This document shows positions 1 to 9,227 of a stretch of DNA of 64,000 nt, piece by piece. The number at the start of each line of letters is the position of its first letter. Positions within the stretch are counted from its first letter, which is position 1. Made by a program: the position numbers and the translations under genes. The DNA comes from Kineosporiaceae bacterium (GTDB lineage Bacteria; Actinomycetota; Actinomycetes; Actinomycetales; Kineosporiaceae): contig JAEUJN010000075.1 in assembly GCA_016794595.1 (NCBI GenBank), positions 40,448 to 104,447 of the forward strand, given 5' to 3'. The notes under the pieces are model-generated. The model was not told the origin of the DNA, made no database searches, and saw nothing but the letters and a program-made list of their open reading frames with translations.

Positions 1-2
1 CG

Positions 3-881
3 GCGAGTGCGACGTGGCGGCAGTTCACGACCACGTTCACCCCGCCGTCCACGGCTCGTCGGGTGGTGATCTCGCACGTGCTGCCGGCGGTGGGCAGCCT
101 GCAACTGGACGACGTCTCGATCACCTCCGGGTCGACCCCGACGCCAACTCCCACTCCGACGCCGACCGTCACCCCGACGCCCACTGTCACCCCGACCCCC
201 ACACCGACCCCGACGACCCCGGTGAACAACGGCTACGTCAGCCTGACCTTCGACGATGGGCGCAGTGGCCAGTACGACACCGCGCTGCCGGCCCTTCAGG
301 CGCGCGGGCTGAAGGGGACCTTCTACATCATCGGTGAGGCCCTCGGCTGGGGCAGCGGCTACATGAACGCGAGCCAGGTCGGCGCCCTGCACGCCGCGGG
401 CAACGAACTGGGCAACCACAGCTGGAGCCACCCCTACCTGACCTCCCTGTCGGCGACCCAGATCGCCCAGGAGTTCAACCAGACCCAGACCACGCTGCAG
501 GGCATCACCGGTGTGACCCCGACCGCATGTGCGTACACCTATGGCGCCTACAACGCGACCGTGCAGCAGGTGGCCAGCGGCATCTTCCGGACGTGCCGGA
601 GCACGGACGGCGGGGTGAACACCGCCGCGGACACCCCGCAGTACGCCCTGCGCACCTACTACGTGACCACCTCGACGACGGCCAGCCAGATCAGGGCCGC
701 GGCAGACCAGGCCAGGGCCAACAAGTCGTGGGTGATCTTCATCTATCACGGCGTGGGCACGGTGATCAGCACGGACGACGTCACCTCGAGCACGTTCAAC
801 GCCCACCTGGACCAGATCGTCGCCTCGGGCGTCACGGTGCTGCCGGTCAGCTCGGCGTATCACGCACTGACCGGGCGCTGA
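3..881 (+). CDS. Secreted polysaccharide deacetylase, 5' end outside window
   Basis: NodB-type polysaccharide deacetylase, a family that removes acetyl groups from chitin, peptidoglycan or xylan outside the cell. The frame is open to the window edge, so the true start lies upstream. The first ~35 residues end in GSLQLDDVSI, which resembles the last strand of a beta-sandwich carbohydrate-binding module. A Thr-Pro linker (bases ~135-222) follows, then the deacetylase domain with the TFDDG metal/catalytic motif and HSWSHP, the HxxxH zinc-binding motif. It stops at 881, facing the next gene, and a strong hairpin lies between them. The methionine or GTG codons inside the linker-proximal region are unlikely starts because the CBM-like segment is in frame. 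Substrate unknown. Confidence 0.88.
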   Translation, partial: ASATWRQFTTTFTPPSTARRVVISHVLPAVGSLQLDDVSITSGSTPTPTPTPTPTVTPTPTVTPTPTPTPTTPVNNGYVSLTFDDGRSGQYDTALPALQARGLKGTFYIIGEALGWGSGYMNASQVGALHAAGNELGNHSWSHPYLTSLSATQIAQEFNQTQTTLQGITGVTPTACAYTYGAYNATVQQVASGIFRTCRSTDGGVNTAADTPQYALRTYYVTTSTTASQIRAAADQARANKSWVIFIYHGVGTVISTDDVTSSTFNAHLDQIVASGVTVLPVSSAYHALTGR

Positions 882-913
882 CCGCCTGCCCCACCGAACG
901 TCCCCCACCCGAT

Positions 914-959
914 GCCGTGATCATGCACTTTCGACTGTTCGAGAGTGCATGATCACGGC
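914..959. terminator. Hairpin between convergent genes, probable bidirectional terminator
   Basis: A perfect 16-bp inverted repeat (914-929 and 944-959) encloses a 14-nt loop. It sits in the 110-bp gap between two convergent genes and is suited to end transcription from both sides. There is no U-tract, as is common in high-GC actinomycetes. The arm contains TGATCATGCACT, so it may belong to a dispersed intergenic repeat. Confidence 0.65.
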
Positions 960-991
960 GGGGTGTCGACTGGGGACGGCGGTACGTCGGG

Positions 992-1975
992 TCAGCGAGC
1001 CTTGATGGTCACCACGTTCGACGCCGAGCCGTAGACGGCGTTCAGCGCTGTGACCAGGTAACGGTAGGTCGTGCCCGACCGAACGGTGGTGTCACTCCAC
1101 CGGGTGGCGGACGGGGCCAGAGTCGCCACCGGGGAGAAGATCGTGCACCGGGATCCCGTGCACCGGCTGACCACCAGTGAGGTGGCGGTGGTGGTGGCCG
1201 GGTTGGTCCACCGCAGGTCGACGCGGCGGCGCACGGTCGAGGAGGCGGTGAGGTTCGTCGGAGCGCCCGGGGGCTGGGTGGACACGGTGATCGTGGTCTG
1301 GCTGAGGTCGGCCAGGCCGCGGGCGGTGGCCACGGTCAGCGTCGCCCGGTAGGTGCCCGGCGTGGTGTAGACGTGGGTCGCCGTCGGACCGCTGGCGGTG
1401 GCCCCGTCACCGAAGGACCACGACCAGGTGGCGATCTGCTCGAAATCGAGCCCGGTGGAGGCTGACCCGTCGAAGCTGACCGTCAACGGCGCCAGGCCAC
1501 TGGTGGGGGTAGCCGTCATCACCGAGGAGGGGTAACCGCCACCGGCAGTGATCCCGCTCGGCAGGGCGGCCTCCGCCGACCAGGCCGAGGCACCGGCGGC
1601 GTTGACCGCACGCACCCGGTAGCGGTAAGCGCTGATAGGGGTGTTGTCCAGGTAGAGGTACTGGTTCGCCAGGGTGGTGGCCAGCGGGGCGAACGCGCAC
1701 CCGGTGGCGGTGGAGGTGCACCGCTCGATCTCGAAGCCGGTCTCGTCCGCGGAGTTGTCGGCCCAGACCAGGGAGGTGGCCGCGCCACCGTTGGCCGGCC
1801 GGGCGGCCAGACCGGACGGGGCGATCGGGATGGTCACGGCCGCCGCGGGGCTCAGTGGGGCGATGACCAGGCCCCCGGCCAGGGCGAGGCCGGCGCCGAG
1901 AGCAGCGGCTCGGCGGGAGCGGCCTCGCGCGGGTCGCCTCGACCACGGGTTTTGATGACGTGTCAGCAGGTCCAT
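992..1975 (-). CDS. Secreted FN3-PKD-FN3 protein
   Basis: Predicted secreted protein of 327 residues. A basic N-terminus (RRPARGRSRRAA) is followed by a hydrophobic core and APLSPAAAV, a typical signal peptide. Next come a fibronectin type III-like domain (~50-140), a PKD domain with the SFGDG core (~145-235) and a second FN3 domain at the C-terminus. Each FN3 domain has paired cysteines that could form disulfides. No catalytic domain is visible, so it is probably an adhesin, a matrix protein or an accessory module for extracellular polymers. The ATG at 1975 is chosen because it starts directly before the signal peptide; an open frame continues 88 codons upstream but is low-complexity and overlaps the purL promoter region. 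It converges on the deacetylase. Confidence 0.8.
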   Translation of the reverse strand: MDLLTRHQNPWSRRPARGRSRRAAALGAGLALAGGLVIAPLSPAAAVTIPIAPSGLAARPANGGAATSLVWADNSADETGFEIERCTSTATGCAFAPLATTLANQYLYLDNTPISAYRYRVRAVNAAGASAWSAEAALPSGITAGGGYPSSVMTATPTSGLAPLTVSFDGSASTGLDFEQIATWSWSFGDGATASGPTATHVYTTPGTYRATLTVATARGLADLSQTTITVSTQPPGAPTNLTASSTVRRRVDLRWTNPATTTATSLVVSRCTGSRCTIFSPVATLAPSATRWSDTTVRSGTTYRYLVTALNAVYGSASNVVTIKAR

Positions 1976-2204
1976 TGGCCCACTGTAAGCGGCCCCGGCC
2001 CGGTGATCACTGACTTGACCGGGCGTTGACCGACAAGCACCAGTGCGTGGAGAGAGACCGCCAGGGTCCGACAGTTTCGATGAGGTGTCGCCAGTGACCT
2101 TTGTCCGGCCGTGACGGGCCTTGCCGTCCGGGCCCGGCGCTGCCGGCGGGCCCCGGTAGCCTGGGACCCGCCGTCCCAACCCCACGTCGGGAGCACGACC
2201 TCTG
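1976..2204. promoter_or_regulatory. Divergent intergenic region upstream of purL
   Basis: 229 bp separate the divergent FN3/PKD gene and purL, so promoters for both should lie here. I see no convincing -35/-10 pair, PurR-type box or riboswitch. The GGGAG about 11 nt before the purL ATG can serve as its ribosome binding site. Confidence 0.35.
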
Positions 2205-5200
2205 ATGCAGCAGGTGCTGACCAGCTTCGAGGGCGGCACCGCCCTCTCCCCGTTCCGGGCCGCGGCCCTGCTCGACCGGCTTCAGGACGTCGCGCCGTCC
2301 GTGATCGGGGTGTCGGCCCGGTTCGTGCACTGGGTCTCGACCGACACGACCCCGGACGACGCCGCGCTCGGCCGGCTGGCGCGGTTGCTCGACTACGGCG
2401 ATCCGTTCGAGGCCGATCCCGCAGCGGGAGAGGCCGGCACGGTGATCGTGGTCGGCCCCCGGCTGGGCACCATCTCGCCCTGGGCCTCCAAGGCGACCGA
2501 CATCGCGCACAACTGCGGCTTCGCCGTCCACCGGCTCGAGCGGGTCACCGAGTACCACCTGCACCATCCGGACGCCGCGCCGCTCACCGAGGCGCAGTGG
2601 ACTTCGTGCGCCGCCGTCCTGCACGACCGGATGACCGAGACCGCGCTCGCCGCGCGCGGGGACGCCGCCGCGCTGTTCGCCGAGCGGGCCGCCGAGCCGA
2701 TGGCTCACGTCGACGTGCTCGGTGCCGGTCGCGCCGCGCTCGAGAAGGCCAACGTGGACTTCGGGTTGGCGCTGTCACCGGACGAGATCGACTATCTGGT
2801 CGAGGCGTTCACTCAGTTGCGGCGCAACCCCACCGACGTCGAGCTGATGATGTTCGCCCAGGCCAACTCCGAGCACTGCCGGCACAAGATCTTCAATGCC
2901 GACTTCGTCGTGGACGGCGTGCCACAGCCGCGCTCGCTGTTCGCCATGATCCGGCACACCGAGCAGGTCGCCGGGCAGGGCACGATCGTGGCGTACCGGG
3001 ACAACGCCTCGATCATGACCGGAAACCGGGTGCAGCGCTGGCTGCCCGAAACCCCTGATGCCCCGAGCCGTTACGCGGCCCGTGACGCCCAGGCCCACGT
3101 GCTGATGAAGGTCGAGACCCACAATCACCCGACCGCGATCTCGCCGTTCCCGGGGGCGGCGACCGGGGCCGGAGGCGAGATCCGCGACGAGGGGGCCACC
3201 GGGCGCGGCTCGGCGCCCAAGGCCGGCCTGACCGGGTTCGCGGTCTCGAACCTGAACCTGCCCGGCACCGATGAGCCCTGGGAGCGTGAGGATTGCGGCG
3301 CCCCGGTGCACCTCGCCTCACCGCTGCAGATCATGCTCGAGGCCCCGATCGGCGCCGCCGCGTTCAACAACGAGTTCGGCCGCCCCGGGCTGGGCGGCTT
3401 CTTCCGGGTGTACGAGCAGAGCGTGGACGGTGTCCGGCGCGGTTACCACAAGCCGATCATGAGCGCGGGCGGCCTGGGCACCATCGATGCCGACCAGACC
3501 GACAAGATCGCTTTTCCCTCAGGCACTCTGCTGATCCAGCTGGGCGGGCCGGGTATGCGGATCGGCATGGGCGGCGGCGCCGCGTCGTCCATGGCTGCGG
3601 GCGTGAACGCCGCCGACCTCGACTTCGATTCGGTGCAGCGCGGCAACCCCGAGATCCAGCGCCGGGCGCAGGAGGTGATCACCCACTGCTGGAGCCTGGG
3701 CGCGGACAACCCGATCCTGTCGGTGCACGACGTCGGCGCCGGCGGGCTGTCGAACGCGTTCCCCGAGCTGGTGGACGGCGCCGGGCTGGGTGCGCGGTTC
3801 GACCTGGACGCGGTGCCGGTCGAGGAATCGGGCCTGGCGCCCAAGGAGATCTGGTGCAACGAGAGCCAGGAACGCTACGTGGTGGCGATCGACCCGGCCT
3901 CGCTGGACCTGTTCGCGCGGCTCTGTGAGCGGGAGCGCTGCCCGTACGCGGTGGTCGGCGTGGCCACCGAACAGCCGCAGCTGGTGGTGGCCCCAGACGC
4001 TCTGCTGGCCGACGCGACGCCGGACGCGCCCAGCGGCGTCGGGGCGGCAGGGGATATCCCGATCGACCTGCCGATGGAGGTGCTGCTCGGCAAGCCGCCC
4101 AAGATGACCCGCGACGTGGCCCGGATCGCCCGGGACGCAGGCGATTTCGATCCTGAGGGCCTGGACCTGCGCGAGGCCGCGTACGCCGTCCTGCGGCACC
4201 CGAGCGTGGCGAGCAAGCGGTTCCTGATCACCATCGGCGACCGCACCGTGGGCGGGCTGTCGCACCGCGATCAGCTGGTCGGCCCGTGGCAGGTGCCGGT
4301 CGCCGACGTCGCGGTGACCCTGGCCGACTACGTGGGCTTCGCCGGCGAGGCAATGGCCACCGGTGAGCGGATGCCGATCGCCGCGGTCGATGCGCCCGCC
4401 TCGGGCCGGATGGCGGTCGGCGAGGCGATCACGAACCTGCTCGCGGCACCGATCGAGCTGAGCCGGGTCAAGCTGTCCTGCAACTGGATGGCCGCCTGTG
4501 GCGAACCCGGTGAGGACGCCGCGCTGTACGACACGGTGCGGGCGGTCGCGATGGAACTCTGTCCCGCGCTGGGGATCTCGGTGCCGGTGGGCAAGGACTC
4601 GCTGTCCATGCGCACCCGGTGGCGCGACCCGATGAGCGGCGAGGCCAAGCAGGTGACCTCGCCGGTCTCATTGGTGGTCAGTGCCTTTGCTGCCCTGGAC
4701 GACGTGCGGGGCACCTCGACGCCGCAGTTGCAGGGAACCGAGGGCGATCCGTCCGAACTGCTGCTGATCGATCTCGGCGGCGACGCGAACCGGCTCGGCG
4801 GTTCGATCCTGGCGCAGACCCAGGGCGTCTTCGGTGGGGCGGTGCCCGATCTGGAGGTGCCCTCGGTGTTGGCCGGACTGGTCAACGCAGTGACCGCACT
4901 GCGCCAGGCCGGGCTGCTGCGCGGGTACCACGACCGATCCGACGGCGGTTTGTGGGTGACCTTGTGCGAGATGGCGTTCGCCTCGGGTCAGGGGATGTAC
5001 GTCTGGGCCAGCTCACCCGAGCAACTGTTCGCCGAGGAGCTCGGTGTCGTGCTCGAGGTCCCCTCCAGTGCGCGCGAGGCGGTGTTCGACGTCATCTGGG
5101 ACCACGGCCTGATCGAGTTCACCAGCCACGTCGCCGTCCCCACCTCGACGCGGCGGATCGTGGTGCACCACGCGGACACCGACGAGGTCCTGCTGGACGA

Positions 5201-6158
5201 GTCGGTGCACGATCTGGCCCAGGCCTGGGACGAGGTGTCCTGGCGGATCGCCCGGCTGCGGGACAACCCTGAGTGTGCGGACGCCGAGCATGCCGCCGTC
5301 GGCGCGGACGACGAGCCCGGGCTGGTCGTCGCGCCGTCCTTCGACCCGAACGAGGACGTCGCGGCACGATGCGGCGCGAACCTCGCGCGCGGCGTCCGGC
5401 CGAAGGTGGCGATCCTGCGCGAGCAGGGCGTGAACTCCCACGTGGAGACGGCCTTTGCGTTCGACGTCGCCGGGTTCGACACCTACGACGTGCACATGAC
5501 CGATCTGCAGTCCGGCCGGTTCGACCTAGCCGACGTCGTGGGACTCGTTGCCTGTGGTGGGTTCTCCTACGGCGACACGCTCGGCGCCGGGGAGGGCTGG
5601 GCCCGGTCGGTGCTGTTCAACCCGGCGCTGACCGAGATGTTCTCGACGTTCTTCCACCGCGACGACACGTTCGGGCTCGGCATCTGCAACGGCTGTCAGA
5701 TGTTCGCCGCGCTGGCCGACCTGATCCCGGGGGCGCAGGCCTGGCCGCGGTTCACCCGCAACGTCTCCGAGCAGTACGAGGCGCGGCTGACCCTGGTGGA
5801 GATCCTCGACTCGCCGTCCCTGTTCACCGCGGGCATGGCCGGCTCGCTGATCCCGATCGCGGTGGCGCACGGCGAGGGCTTCGCCAACTTCGCCGCCCGC
5901 GGGGACGCCGGCGCCGTCCAGAAGGTTGCCCGGTTCGCCGACCACCGCGGCGGGCCGGCCACGCGGTACCCGTTCAACCCCAACGGTTCCCCCGAGGGCC
6001 TGACCGCGGTCACCACGGACGACGGGCGCTTCACCGCGATGATGCCTCACCCGGAACGCGTCGCGAGAAACGTCCAGTTCTCCTGGACCGACAAACCCCT
6101 GGACGCCGACAGCCCCTGGCTCCGCATGTTCCGCAACGCCCGAGCCCACGTCGGGTGA
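2205..6158 (+). CDS. purL: Phosphoribosylformylglycinamidine synthase, single-chain form
   Basis: Fourth step of purine synthesis: FGAR + glutamine + ATP gives FGAM. The 1317-residue length matches the long single-chain FGAR amidotransferase rather than the PurS/PurQ/PurL three-protein form. The N-terminal PurS-like part (~1-150) is followed by the linker and two AIRS-type ATP-binding halves, with the conserved [24 protein letters not shown] segment near residue 310. The C-terminal class I glutaminase has its nucleophile Cys1161 in GICNGCQM and the His1282/Glu1284 pair in HPER. All active-site signatures are present, so it should be functional and need no separate PurQ or PurS. The ATG at 2205 gives a normal N-terminus. 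It stands alone, with no other pur gene in the window. Confidence 0.97.
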   Translation: MQQVLTSFEGGTALSPFRAAALLDRLQDVAPSVIGVSARFVHWVSTDTTPDDAALGRLARLLDYGDPFEADPAAGEAGTVIVVGPRLGTISPWASKATDIAHNCGFAVHRLERVTEYHLHHPDAAPLTEAQWTSCAAVLHDRMTETALAARGDAAALFAERAAEPMAHVDVLGAGRAALEKANVDFGLALSPDEIDYLVEAFTQLRRNPTDVELMMFAQANSEHCRHKIFNADFVVDGVPQPRSLFAMIRHTEQVAGQGTIVAYRDNASIMTGNRVQRWLPETPDAPSRYAARDAQAHVLMKVETHNHPTAISPFPGAATGAGGEIRDEGATGRGSAPKAGLTGFAVSNLNLPGTDEPWEREDCGAPVHLASPLQIMLEAPIGAAAFNNEFGRPGLGGFFRVYEQSVDGVRRGYHKPIMSAGGLGTIDADQTDKIAFPSGTLLIQLGGPGMRIGMGGGAASSMAAGVNAADLDFDSVQRGNPEIQRRAQEVITHCWSLGADNPILSVHDVGAGGLSNAFPELVDGAGLGARFDLDAVPVEESGLAPKEIWCNESQERYVVAIDPASLDLFARLCERERCPYAVVGVATEQPQLVVAPDALLADATPDAPSGVGAAGDIPIDLPMEVLLGKPPKMTRDVARIARDAGDFDPEGLDLREAAYAVLRHPSVASKRFLITIGDRTVGGLSHRDQLVGPWQVPVADVAVTLADYVGFAGEAMATGERMPIAAVDAPASGRMAVGEAITNLLAAPIELSRVKLSCNWMAACGEPGEDAALYDTVRAVAMELCPALGISVPVGKDSLSMRTRWRDPMSGEAKQVTSPVSLVVSAFAALDDVRGTSTPQLQGTEGDPSELLLIDLGGDANRLGGSILAQTQGVFGGAVPDLEVPSVLAGLVNAVTALRQAGLLRGYHDRSDGGLWVTLCEMAFASGQGMYVWASSPEQLFAEELGVVLEVPSSAREAVFDVIWDHGLIEFTSHVAVPTSTRRIVVHHADTDEVLLDESVHDLAQAWDEVSWRIARLRDNPECADAEHAAVGADDEPGLVVAPSFDPNEDVAARCGANLARGVRPKVAILREQGVNSHVETAFAFDVAGFDTYDVHMTDLQSGRFDLADVVGLVACGGFSYGDTLGAGEGWARSVLFNPALTEMFSTFFHRDDTFGLGICNGCQMFAALADLIPGAQAWPRFTRNVSEQYEARLTLVEILDSPSLFTAGMAGSLIPIAVAHGEGFANFAARGDAGAVQKVARFADHRGGPATRYPFNPNGSPEGLTAVTTDDGRFTAMMPHPERVARNVQFSWTDKPLDADSPWLRMFRNARAHVG

Positions 6159-6160
6159 CC

Positions 6161-6276
6161 CCACCCAACCCGCTCATGCTCCGCGGGTGACGGCTCATGC
6201 TCCGCAGGCACCGCGAATCGCGTCGGCAGCGGAGCAGGAGGCGTCCCCTGGGGAGCATGAGCAGGTTTGTCGGGGG
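6161..6276. repeat. Inverted repeat element built on GCTCATGCTCC, copy 1
   Basis: Directly after purL the word GCTCATGCTCC occurs at about 6172-6182 and again at 6193-6203. It recurs inverted as GGAGCATGAGC at about 6252-6262, flanked by C-rich and G-rich ends (CCACCCAACC on the left, GTTTGTCGGGG on the right). A related element lies at 37056-37172, also just behind a gene. It could be a terminator or a dispersed intergenic repeat. Confidence 0.6.
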
Positions 6277-6316
6277 GTTCACTCGGCCCTGTCCGGCCGC
6301 CTGGGCGTCTCCGGGG

Positions 6317-6853
6317 TCAGCCGCGCAGGAGTTGCTCCAAGGCGACCACAAACGCGTTCGGATCCGGCTCGGGCCCCACTCCCCAGTCCCGGTGTGCCTC
6401 GCCGTCCCATTCCCCGATCATGGTCTGCACCTGCCCGTCCTCGGTGCCGGCGAACTCCAGGGTGAGGTAACGCGGCGGGGCGCCGTCCGCACCGGGCAGT
6501 ACCGCGGCGAGCAGCGCCTCGGGGAGGCGCTGCACCGGCGGGAAGCGCACGAGCAACGCGCGCCCGCCGGCGAGATCGACCGCCCACACCGACAGGCCCT
6601 GCGCGTCCACCCGCTCCTGGGGTGGCAAGGCGTCGCCGAGTGCCTCCCAGGCACCCAGCAGCGCCGGCTCCAGGACGTCGTGCTCGGCCATCTCCACCAG
6701 GTCGAACCGCCCCGACCTCACCAGCTCCGGCAGGGTCCGATGAGCGAACTCGTAGTGATGACGGCGCGCGGTCACAGAGGAGGTCACCGGATCATCATCA
6801 CCGGCTGTGCAGGAGCAGTCGACCTGCCGGGACGATCCGGCCTCCGGCTGCAC
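6317..6853 (-). CDS. Unrecognised soluble protein
   Basis: Protein of up to 178 residues that I cannot assign to a named family. It is acidic, has no signal peptide or membrane segment, and its last ~60 residues (YLTLEFAGTEDGQVQTMIGE onward) have a regular alternating pattern that looks like a folded domain. The start is uncertain: ATG 6853 gives a Cys-rich leader (VDCSCTAG), while GTG 6787 would start just before the better-looking part of the protein. The gene lies 33 bp behind the rhomboid gene in the same direction, so the two are probably co-transcribed. Confidence 0.6.
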   Translation of the reverse strand: MQPEAGSSRQVDCSCTAGDDDPVTSSVTARRHHYEFAHRTLPELVRSGRFDLVEMAEHDVLEPALLGAWEALGDALPPQERVDAQGLSVWAVDLAGGRALLVRFPPVQRLPEALLAAVLPGADGAPPRYLTLEFAGTEDGQVQTMIGEWDGEAHRDWGVGPEPDPNAFVVALEQLLRG

Positions 6854-6886
6854 GATCGCCCGGCAGCGCGCCCGGCGTCCCGGCCC

Positions 6887-7489
6887 TCAGAATCGACGAG
6901 CCGCCAGACCCGGACGGCGAGCCGCCGCCACCGCCTGCCGGTGCAGCAACCACGCGGCCAGCACGCCGCCGACCGCCCCGAACAGGTGCCCCTGCCAGGA
7001 GATCCCCTCCTGGGGGACCACCCCGCTGACCAGCGCGCCGCCCCAGAGCACCAGCACCACGGCGCTGACGGCGACCTCCATCGGCAGGCGGGCGAACACC
7101 CCACGGGCGATCAGGTAGGCGGCGAAGCCGAACACCACGCCGCTCGCCCCGATGTGCACCGTGGACGGCGCGCCGGTCAGCCAGGTGCCCAGCCCGCCGA
7201 CCACGACGACGATCGCGCCGACGGCGACCAGCCGGGCGAGCCCGGCCAGGGCGATGGTCACGCCCAGCACGACGAAGGGCACCGTGTTGGCCATCAGATG
7301 GCCGAAGCCGCCGTGCAGGAAGGGGGCGTAGGCGATGCCGTCCAGGCCCGAGAGGTCTCGGGGGACGATGCCGTACTGGTCGAGTGCGCCCCCGAGCACG
7401 GTGTCGATCGCCTCGCTCACCCACATCGCCAGGGTGAGCGCCACGATCGCCACCAGGCCGGAGCGCCGGGATGCGGAGGTGACGGCCAT
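6887..7489 (-). CDS. Rhomboid family intramembrane serine protease
   Basis: Membrane protein of 200 residues with about six hydrophobic segments. It carries the rhomboid active site: Ser116 in the GASG motif and His168 in GHLFGAVGG, plus the GHLMANTVPF segment that precedes the catalytic part in this family. These enzymes cut transmembrane segments of other membrane proteins inside the bilayer; the substrate here is unknown. The 200-residue size equals the minimal rhomboid core, without extra domains. ATG 7489 starts right at the first membrane segment. It is the first gene of a likely two-gene unit with the downstream unrecognised gene. Confidence 0.9.
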   Translation of the reverse strand: MAVTSASRRSGLVAIVALTLAMWVSEAIDTVLGGALDQYGIVPRDLSGLDGIAYAPFLHGGFGHLMANTVPFVVLGVTIALAGLARLVAVGAIVVVVGGLGTWLTGAPSTVHIGASGVVFGFAAYLIARGVFARLPMEVAVSAVVLVLWGGALVSGVVPQEGISWQGHLFGAVGGVLAAWLLHRQAVAAARRPGLAARRF

Positions 7490-7606
7490 GCATCGAGCAT
7501 CGCTGACGGCCGGGCGAGCGGCACGCCGAAGACCGCGTGGCGGCGCTGAGTGCCTGGGTGCTTGGCTGTGGTTTCGCCGAACACGGTGAGGTCGGGCGGT
7601 CGCGGG

Positions 7607-9049
7607 TCAGGCGGCGCCGATATGCCCCGGCTCGGACGGGCCAGGTTGGGACGGCGTGGTGTCGGACGCAGCGTGCAGCAGCACCTGGGCCTCCTCGAGA
7701 AGACGCTGAATCGCCAGGCTGATGCCCCCCGACTCGGTTTCGATTCTGGCGGCGTTGCGCTGGATGGTGCCGGCCAGCTTCTTGACGTCGTCCAGCTTCT
7801 GCAACTGGGCGACGGCGGCCGCGATCTTCTCATCCACCGTGCCGAGGTCCGCCGCGGTCGAGCGGGTGCTGACGGCCAGCGCCGTGGTGGCCAGCAGCTG
7901 GACGGCGGAGCGCAGCAGGGTGGGGTCGTCGACGTCCGGGTCGAAGGCCATCACGAGGCGGCGCGGGCCCTGAACGCGGATGCCCTGTCCGCCATTCTGT
8001 TCCATCGAGCGGACCAGGCCGAGGGAGGCCGCCGCGGCGCGGTTGCGCTCCGCCTCGTCCAGGTAGGAACCCCACGTCGTCCGGCTCGAATCGGTCACCT
8101 CGAGCACGATCCGCGCGGCACCGTTCTCGAGGGTGAGCACTCCGTCGCCCTTCTTGCTACGCGGCAGCTGCCCGGTGGTCGACGTGGTGTCGGCGTACTC
8201 GGCGCCCAGGCCGGCAGCGATGTCGAGCATGAGCGAGTGCACCTGCTGCTCGAACGAACCACCCTTGATCGGCGTCACGCTGGCAAGGCTCTTGGTGGCT
8301 CCCTGAACCGTGATGGCCGTAGTCAGGGCCTCGACCTTCGCCGTGATCTCTGCGGTGGTCCTGTCGAAGTGTTCGGTGAGCTGCTTCTGCTGCTGGTTCA
8401 GCGCGTGCGCGTGCTTGGCCATCGGCGAGGTGGGGTCCGACGGGTCGAACTGCTTCGCCGCCTTGTCCAGCACCTCGCTCGCCGTTGCGACCAGCTTGCG
8501 GTCCAGATCGGCGGTGAACCGGTCGAGCAGGGGCTGCAGACGGTCGAGCAGCTCCGGCTTGTCCCCTCCCACAAGCCGCCGCAGCTCGGACGCCAGCTGC
8601 TGCTTGGCCCCGTCGACGGCGGCGACGAACTCCTTGCGGCTGGTCTGGTCAGCCTCGGTGATCGCCTTCTTGGCGTCGTTCGCCACGGTGGTCACCGTCT
8701 CGGCCGCCTGGCGGGCGGCCCGCTCGGTCAGCTCGGAGGCACGGACGGCGGCCTCCGAGGTCTGCCGCCCGACCTCCTTGACCATCTGCTCCAACCCGCG
8801 GGCGTCGGACACCTCACCCACCACGGCCAGCGTCCGGGAGCCCAGCACCATCGCCTCGAGCACGAACGGGGACAGGTCGGCCTGCTTGAGGTCGCCGGCG
8901 TCGTCCACGGCCGGACCCCGCGACCCGGTGGTCCACCGACGTGCCTCACGCAGCACATCGGGATGGGTGATCGTCAGGTGGTCGATTCGCAGCACTGAGG
9001 TCGTGCTGTCCAGCTGCACCCGCGTCGGTTCGGAGGTCGGGTCGGACAT
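7607..9049 (-). CDS. Coiled-coil protein with nuclease-like C-terminal fold, R-M island
   Basis: Protein of 480 residues with no named family that I can assign with certainty. Residues 1-80 form a small domain. Residues ~85-260 are Ala/Glu/Lys/Gln-rich with heptad character, indicating a long coiled coil. Residues ~263-390 resemble the RmuC/DUF2130 kind of PD-(D/E)XK domain: a FEQQV helix, KKGDG with an acidic residue near 302, then strand RIVLEVTD with Glu317, and a later NRAAAASLGLV helix. The usual catalytic Lys two places after the Glu is Thr319, so the nuclease may be inactive or use a shifted residue. It is transcribed away from the adjoining HTH gene and shares the 178-bp control region with it, which ties it to the type I R-M cluster. 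A DNA-end or phage-DNA recognition role is only inferred. Confidence 0.72.
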   Translation of the reverse strand: MSDPTSEPTRVQLDSTTSVLRIDHLTITHPDVLREARRWTTGSRGPAVDDAGDLKQADLSPFVLEAMVLGSRTLAVVGEVSDARGLEQMVKEVGRQTSEAAVRASELTERAARQAAETVTTVANDAKKAITEADQTSRKEFVAAVDGAKQQLASELRRLVGGDKPELLDRLQPLLDRFTADLDRKLVATASEVLDKAAKQFDPSDPTSPMAKHAHALNQQQKQLTEHFDRTTAEITAKVEALTTAITVQGATKSLASVTPIKGGSFEQQVHSLMLDIAAGLGAEYADTTSTTGQLPRSKKGDGVLTLENGAARIVLEVTDSSRTTWGSYLDEAERNRAAAASLGLVRSMEQNGGQGIRVQGPRRLVMAFDPDVDDPTLLRSAVQLLATTALAVSTRSTAADLGTVDEKIAAAVAQLQKLDDVKKLAGTIQRNAARIETESGGISLAIQRLLEEAQVLLHAASDTTPSQPGPSEPGHIGAA

Positions 9050-9140
9050 GTCGTGCTCCCCTCGTCGGTGATCGAGCCGATGCGGCCGATCGAAGTGATC
9101 ACCACCGTCCCCGCTGGATCAGTACTGGCCAAGGCGAACA

Positions 9141-9160
9141 CTGATAAGCCGGTTTATCAG
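9141..9160. promoter_or_regulatory. Palindromic operator candidate
   Basis: A 20-bp near-perfect palindrome (CTGATAAGCC / GGTTTATCAG; 9 of 10 positions pair) lies in the 178-bp gap between the divergent coiled-coil gene and the HTH-methylase-like gene. It is AT-rich in an otherwise GC-rich context, as expected for a regulator binding site. The HTH protein encoded at 9228 is the obvious candidate to bind it. Confidence 0.55.
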
Positions 9161-9227
9161 CGAGTCGAACCGAGTGACGGGAAATTCCTCTCTATGCTGA
9201 TCCGGATATCGAGGGGAGGCGGTCGCC

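Noticed and set aside
135..222. CRISPR-like or regulatory repeat in the first 250 bases
   Set aside because: It is in frame and codes a Thr-Pro linker of the deacetylase.
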